Assembly: GCF_002285435.1 (NCBI RefSeq)
Contig: NZ_NSBT01000024.1
Coordinates: 372,001-436,000 of the forward strand
Source of the DNA: Actibacterium ureilyticum
GTDB lineage: Bacteria > Pseudomonadota > Alphaproteobacteria > Rhodobacterales > Rhodobacteraceae
Direction of reading: 5' to 3'
Length of the DNA: 64,000 bases
Shown here: one piece after another, positions 59,701-64,000 of the stretch
Layout: each line of letters opens with the position of its first letter
How positions within the stretch are numbered: the stretch's first letter is position 1
Notes under the pieces: generated by a model
Databases searched by the model: none
The model's input: only the letters and a program-made list of their open reading frames with translations
What the model was told of the DNA's origin: nothing
Translations under genes and position numbers: made by a program

Positions 59701-61197
59701 ATGACACGCCCCGCGATCACATTGTCCCGACGTGCCCTGTTGGGCGGGCTGGCCGCCAGCGCGGCGCTGCCGGCCTGGGCCGAGGCCCCGGCCCGGTCAA
59801 TCCGCCCGACGCCCCGGCCCGGCGGGCTGCACAAACAGGCCGTTCCGGAAATCGACACCTTGCTGGATCAGGCGCGGCTGGGGGGCAAGACAGGCTTCGT
59901 TGTGGCTGACGCCCGGACCGGTGCGGTGGTGGAATCGGCCAGGCCCCTGATGGCGCTGCCGCCCGCCAGCGTTACCAAGTCGCTGACCGCGATCTATGCG
60001 CTGGAAACCCTTGGGCCCGCCTATCGCTTCCGCACCCGGCTGGTGACCAACGGGGCGGTCACGAATGGCCGGCTGGATGGCGACCTGATCCTGTCGGGCA
60101 GCGGCGATCCGGTGCTGGACACCGATATGCTGGGCGATCTGGCCGCGCAGCTCAAGATCGCCGGTGTGCGCGAGGTGACGGGCCGGTTCCTGTACGATTC
60201 CGGCGCGCTACCCGACAAGCGCGCGATTGACCCCGAACAGCCCGATCATCTGGGCTATAACCCCGCGATTTCGGGGCTGAACCTGAATTTCAACCGGGTG
60301 CATTTCGAATGGAAACGCGCCAGCGAGGGGTTCGCCATCACGATGGAGGCCCGCGCCAGACGCTTTCGCCCGCAGGTGGGCGTGGCGCGGATGCAGATCG
60401 TCGACCGCAACGCGCCGGTCTATACCTATTCCACCAAGGGCGAGGTCGATAACTGGACCGTTGCGCGCGGCGCCTTGGGCAAGGGCGGAAGCCGGTGGCT
60501 GCCGGTCCGGCGGCCCGAGCTTTACGCGGCCGAGGTGTTCCGCACCCTGGCCCGATCCCACGGCATCGTGCTGGACCGGGGCGCGCCCGGCACCACCCCC
60601 GCCGATGGCACGGTGATGGCCGAACATGCCAGCCCGCCCCTGCAGGACATCCTGCGCGACATGCTGAAATATTCCACCAACCTGACCGCCGAGGTGGTGG
60701 GCATGACCGCGACCAAGGCCCGGCTGGGCCGGGTCGACAGCTTGGCCCAGTCCGCCCGCGCCATGAGCGACTGGTCCGCGCAGCGGCTGGGCACGCGGCA
60801 TGCGGCGCTGCACGATCATTCGGGGCTGGGCGACGGCTCGCGCATCAGCGCCAGCGACATGGTGCGTATCCTGGTGGCGATGGGGCCGGATGGCGGGCTG
60901 CGGGATCTGCTGAAAGCGGTGAACCTGCCCAAGGACATGGCGGTTCCCGGGCCGGTTCAGCCCGATATCCGCGCCAAGACCGGCACGCTGAATTTCGTCA
61001 GCGCGCTGGCGGGATATATCCGCACCCCGGACGGACAGGATCTGGCCTTTGCGATCTTTTCGGCGGACGAGGACCGCCGCGCCGCGCTGAGCCGTGCCCA
61101 GCGCGAACGCCCCGATGGCGGCCGGTCATGGGCCCGGCGCGCCCGTCATCTGCAACAGCAATTGCTGAGCCGCTGGTCGGTGCTGCACGGCACCTGA
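59701..61197 (+). CDS. dacB: D-alanyl-D-alanine carboxypeptidase/endopeptidase (PBP4)
   Basis: This 498-residue periplasmic enzyme trims and opens peptidoglycan cross-links. It has a twin-arginine-like signal (TLSRRALLGGLAASAALPAW), then the penicillin-binding motifs SVTK at 90-93, STN at 325-327 and KTG at 426-428 (class C PBP layout with the long inserted domain between SxxK and SxN). Export by Tat rather than Sec would be unusual for PBP4, but the SRRALLGG motif fits. Confidence 0.92.
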   Translation: MTRPAITLSRRALLGGLAASAALPAWAEAPARSIRPTPRPGGLHKQAVPEIDTLLDQARLGGKTGFVVADARTGAVVESARPLMALPPASVTKSLTAIYALETLGPAYRFRTRLVTNGAVTNGRLDGDLILSGSGDPVLDTDMLGDLAAQLKIAGVREVTGRFLYDSGALPDKRAIDPEQPDHLGYNPAISGLNLNFNRVHFEWKRASEGFAITMEARARRFRPQVGVARMQIVDRNAPVYTYSTKGEVDNWTVARGALGKGGSRWLPVRRPELYAAEVFRTLARSHGIVLDRGAPGTTPADGTVMAEHASPPLQDILRDMLKYSTNLTAEVVGMTATKARLGRVDSLAQSARAMSDWSAQRLGTRHAALHDHSGLGDGSRISASDMVRILVAMGPDGGLRDLLKAVNLPKDMAVPGPVQPDIRAKTGTLNFVSALAGYIRTPDGQDLAFAIFSADEDRRAALSRAQRERPDGGRSWARRARHLQQQLLSRWSVLHGT

Positions 61198-61200
61198 GGG

Positions 61201-61635
61201 TCAGAGCGTCATGTGACGCGCCCGCGCGCCCTGTTCGATGGCCGCGCCATGCAGCCGGTTGATGTTCAGCTCGTAGCGGATTTCCTCGAGCAGGCGCAGC
61301 TCGGATTCGTCCAGCGTGCCGTCGGCCGCGGCCACGTCACAGGCCAGCGCATAGGCGGTCTCGTACAGCTTTTCGGGCAGCGCGTCCTTGACCAGACCGA
61401 ACAGCGCGTCCAGGCCGTCCTCTTCCTCGAGCAGGTCAAAGACCGTCTGCGCGATATTGGGGATCCGGTCGGGATCGAACGTGGCAAAGACCGGCAGGTG
61501 ATTCACCACCCGCTGAATGGTGATCAGCTCTGCGGTACGCATATCCTCGTCCGAGGCGGAAACCGTGATCATGATCGCAACCAGGCTGTCCTGGGCGGTA
61601 AGGGGCACTTGGGCTTGGGTCAAAACGGGCTCCAT
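61201..61635 (-). CDS. TerB-like (tellurite resistance) family protein
   Basis: This all-helical cytoplasmic protein of 144 residues has TerB-type acidic motifs: LVAIMITVSASDEDMRTAEL and ACDVAAADGTLDESELRLLE, each a DxxxxxxE metal-binding stretch. TerB domains bind calcium-like metals and occur in stress-response systems; standalone forms are of unclear role. The ATG at 61635 is preferred to upstream alternative starts. It is convergent with dacB, three bases away, and divergent from lysK. Confidence 0.82.
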   Translation of the reverse strand: MEPVLTQAQVPLTAQDSLVAIMITVSASDEDMRTAELITIQRVVNHLPVFATFDPDRIPNIAQTVFDLLEEEDGLDALFGLVKDALPEKLYETAYALACDVAAADGTLDESELRLLEEIRYELNINRLHGAAIEQGARARHMTL

Positions 61636-61736
61636 CAGGCAGGTTCGGGCCGCAGAATATTGACGCGGGCCCAAGGGGGCAATAGGTAGCTGACCTTGCC
61701 GGAACGTGGGGTTTCGGCTGGTAAGGGAAATAACCG

Positions 61737-63380
61737 ATGTCCGATCTGCGCGATGCCGCAATGCGTTCCAAAGCCTGGCCCTATGAAGAGGCGCGCCGGG
61801 TGCTCAAACGCTATGAGACCGCGCCGCCCGAAAGCGGATCGGTGCTGTTCGAGACCGGTTACGGCCCCAGCGGGCTGCCGCATATCGGCACCTTCGGCGA
61901 GGTGCTGCGCACCACGATGATCCGCCGCGCCTTCGAGGATATCAGCGATATCCCCACCCGGCTGATCTGTTTTTCCGATGATATGGACGGGATGCGCAAA
62001 GTGCCCGGCAACGTGCCCAACCACGATCAGCTGGCCGCGCATCTGCAAAAGCCGCTGACCGCTGTGCCCGATCCGTTTGGCGAATACGAAAGCTTTGGCC
62101 ATCACAACAATGCGATGCTGCGCCGGTTTCTCGACACCTTCGGCTTTGACTATGAATTCTATTCGGCGACCGAATTCTATAAATCCGGCCAGTTCGACGC
62201 GGTGCTGAAACGCGCCGTCGAACGCTATGACGACATCATGAAGGTGATGCTGAAATCGCTGCGCGCCGAGCGTCAGCAGACCTATTCGATCTTTCTGCCG
62301 ATCCACCCCGAAACCGGCCGGGTGCTGTATGTGCCGATGAAATCGGTGAATGCCGAAGATCACACCATCACCTTTGATGACGAAGACGGCCGCGAATGGA
62401 CCCTGCCGGTGACCGGCGGCAATGTGAAACTGCAGTGGAAGCCCGATTTCGGCGCCCGCTGGGCCGCGCTTGGCGTGGATTTCGAGATGTATGGCAAGGA
62501 CCATTCGACCAACACGCCGATTTATGACCGGATCTGTGTGATCCTGGGCCAGAAAGCGCCCGAGCATTTCACATACGAGCTGTTCCTGGATGAAAAGGGC
62601 CAGAAGATCTCGAAATCGTCGGGCAACGGTATCTCGATCGACGAATGGCTGACCTATGCCAGCACCGAAAGCCTGTCCTATTTCATGTTCCTGAAGCCCA
62701 AGACGGCGAAGCGGCTGCATTTCGACGTGATCCCGAAGATGATGGACGAATACCATCAGCAGCTGCGCGCCTATCCGGGGCAAAGCCTGGATCAGCAGCT
62801 GGCGAACCCGGTTTACCACATCCACGGGCATAATGTGCCGGCCAGCGACATGGTTGTCAGCTTTTCGATGCTGCTGAACCTGGCGTCGGTCGCCAGCGCC
62901 GAGGATAAGGACACCCTGTGGGGGTTCATCGGCAAATACGCCGATGCCACGCCGGAGACCCATCCCGGTCTGGATGCGGCGGCGGGCTATGCGGTGCGCT
63001 ATTTCAACGATTTCGTGAAACCCACCAAGCAGTTCCGCGCGCCGACCGAACAGGAACGCGCCGCAATGGCGGATCTGGTGGCCTGTCTGAAGGATGGCGA
63101 TACCGCACTGGCCGCCATCGCCCGCAAGAACGAGGCCGAGGGCAAGGACACCCCCCTGCCCGAAGTTGACTGGCAAAGCGAGGATTTCCTGCAATCCATC
63201 GTCTTCGCGGTCGGCAAGAACCACGGGTTCGAACCGCTGCGCGACTGGTTCAAGGCGCTTTACGAGGTGCTGCTGGGCCAATCGCAGGGGCCGCGTTTCG
63301 GCGGGTTCATCGCGCTTTACGGGCGCGAGGAATCGATTGCGTTGCTGGAAAAGGGTCTGGCGGGCGCATTGGCGGCCTGA
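61737..63380 (+). CDS. lysK: Lysyl-tRNA synthetase, class I
   Basis: This enzyme charges tRNA-Lys in organisms lacking class II LysRS. The 547-residue protein has the HIGH-like [17 protein letters not shown] and the KMSKS-like [12 protein letters not shown], with [17 protein letters not shown] between. Class I LysRS is typical of archaea, spirochaetes and many alphaproteobacteria, so it supports the taxonomic call. Single gene, divergent from the TerB gene. Confidence 0.95.
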   Translation: MSDLRDAAMRSKAWPYEEARRVLKRYETAPPESGSVLFETGYGPSGLPHIGTFGEVLRTTMIRRAFEDISDIPTRLICFSDDMDGMRKVPGNVPNHDQLAAHLQKPLTAVPDPFGEYESFGHHNNAMLRRFLDTFGFDYEFYSATEFYKSGQFDAVLKRAVERYDDIMKVMLKSLRAERQQTYSIFLPIHPETGRVLYVPMKSVNAEDHTITFDDEDGREWTLPVTGGNVKLQWKPDFGARWAALGVDFEMYGKDHSTNTPIYDRICVILGQKAPEHFTYELFLDEKGQKISKSSGNGISIDEWLTYASTESLSYFMFLKPKTAKRLHFDVIPKMMDEYHQQLRAYPGQSLDQQLANPVYHIHGHNVPASDMVVSFSMLLNLASVASAEDKDTLWGFIGKYADATPETHPGLDAAAGYAVRYFNDFVKPTKQFRAPTEQERAAMADLVACLKDGDTALAAIARKNEAEGKDTPLPEVDWQSEDFLQSIVFAVGKNHGFEPLRDWFKALYEVLLGQSQGPRFGGFIALYGREESIALLEKGLAGALAA

Positions 63381-63443
63381 CCGGCATTTGCCGGGGGGCG
63401 CCTGCGCGCTAGGTTTTCATGGGTGAATCCGGCGGAGGCACCC

Positions 63444-63842
63444 ATGCGACCCATCATCCTGTGCACGACACTTGTGCTTGCGGCGCCGCAGAGCGCGCGC
63501 GCCGACAGCCTGGCCCAAAGCGTGATCACCGACCAGATCCGCGCGTTTCAGGCCGATGATTTCACGACCGCGTTCGGCCATGCCTCGCCCGGGATCCAGC
63601 GCCTGTTCGGATCGGCGGAGCGTTTCGCACAGATGGTGCAGAACGGCTATCCCATGGTCTGGCGACCGGGTGAGGTGCGGTTCCTGGACGGCAGTGGCAC
63701 CGAGGGGCGCCACCAGCAGGATGTGATGATCACCGACCGGGCCGGACGGCTGCATGTGCTGCGCTATGACATGGTGCAGATCGAAGGCACATGGCGGATC
63801 GACGGCGTCACGCTGCTGGCGCGGCCCGATTTCAATGCCTGA
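63444..63842 (+). CDS. Secreted DUF4864 family protein
   Basis: This 132-residue protein has a signal peptide (MRPIILCTTLVLAAPQSARA) and a SnoaL/NTF2-like core (ITDQIRAFQADDFTTAFGHA; EGTWRIDGVTLL) as in DUF4864. GGCGGAGG before ATG 63444 supports the start over 63423. It is periplasmic with unknown ligand or function. The remaining 158 bases to the window end show no gene I can support. Confidence 0.75.
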   Translation: MRPIILCTTLVLAAPQSARADSLAQSVITDQIRAFQADDFTTAFGHASPGIQRLFGSAERFAQMVQNGYPMVWRPGEVRFLDGSGTEGRHQQDVMITDRAGRLHVLRYDMVQIEGTWRIDGVTLLARPDFNA

Positions 63843-64000
63843 TCTTTACCCGATCTTAATCCCCGGCTGATAGGGCTGTGTCCATCCGGGCCTGGCGCCC
63901 GGTCTCTCCTGACAGAGTGACTGAAAATCGAGCGGCGCTTCGGCACCCCGGTCTTTCCTTGTCTGCGGCGTGTCCGACGGCCCGGCGCGCGGATGCGTGC

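Noticed and set aside
1-64000. CRISPR array or prophage
   Set aside because: I saw no regularly spaced repeats with unique spacers and no phage structural, integrase or lysis genes.

Overview
The window is one continuous stretch of a high-GC alphaproteobacterial chromosome, almost certainly from the Rhodobacteraceae (Roseobacter group). The evidence is a SAM/SAH-type riboswitch leader in front of metK (a class known from Rhodobacterales), irr next to fabA-fabB-fabI, class I lysyl-tRNA synthetase, TRAP transporters, and the miaB-phoH-ybeY-corC-lnt-metK order. I recognise no rRNA, CRISPR array or prophage; the only tRNA found is tRNA-Arg(UCU).

Region by region: 1-4.7 kb is a polyamine-type ABC importer (permease, binding protein, ATPase) divergent from a GntR/FCD regulator, with a TTGTATACAA palindrome between them. 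4.6-7.6 kb holds three poorly known genes, one encoding a helical-repeat protein with a zinc-protease-like HEMGH motif. 7.8-16.9 kb is core RNA, translation and envelope functions (metK, lnt, corC, ybeY, phoH, miaB) interrupted by an outer-membrane DUF481 gene, a LysR regulator and a small lipoprotein gene. 17-22.8 kb encodes an HlyD/ABC/ABC-2 export system preceded by an FNR-like box. 22.8-26 kb is irr and the unsaturated fatty acid genes. 26-28.9 kb is a low-GC orphan gene, an M50 protease and an FKBP isomerase. 29.1-36.7 kb is a tightly overlapped catabolic gene set (haloacid dehalogenase, three hydrolases, threonine dehydratase-like protein, EEP-family protein, alcohol dehydrogenase, enolase-superfamily protein). 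uvrB follows at 38-40 kb, then a possible HEPN gene, a decayed iron-transporter ATPase fragment and a large membrane protein. 43.6-47.1 kb is a carnitine catabolism cluster with a fused dehydrogenase-thioesterase. 47.1-53.6 kb is a quinate/shikimate uptake and catabolism cluster (TetR, dehydrogenase, TRAP DctPQM, 3-dehydroshikimate dehydratase). 58-64 kb returns to housekeeping genes (nadD, dacB, lysK).

The most interesting part is 53.7-58.1 kb, around ettA. It contains a RAYT transposase whose own coding sequence carries a perfect 25-bp inverted repeat of its REP sequence; a self-contained transcription unit with promoter, several hairpins, a small membrane ORF and a terminator that I cannot assign; and a retron. 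The retron is a 433-aa reverse transcriptase with YADD and VTG motifs, directly preceded by an msr-msd RNA with a 15-bp a1/a2 pairing, a G immediately after a1, an msd hairpin and its own TTGACG-16-TAGGCT promoter.
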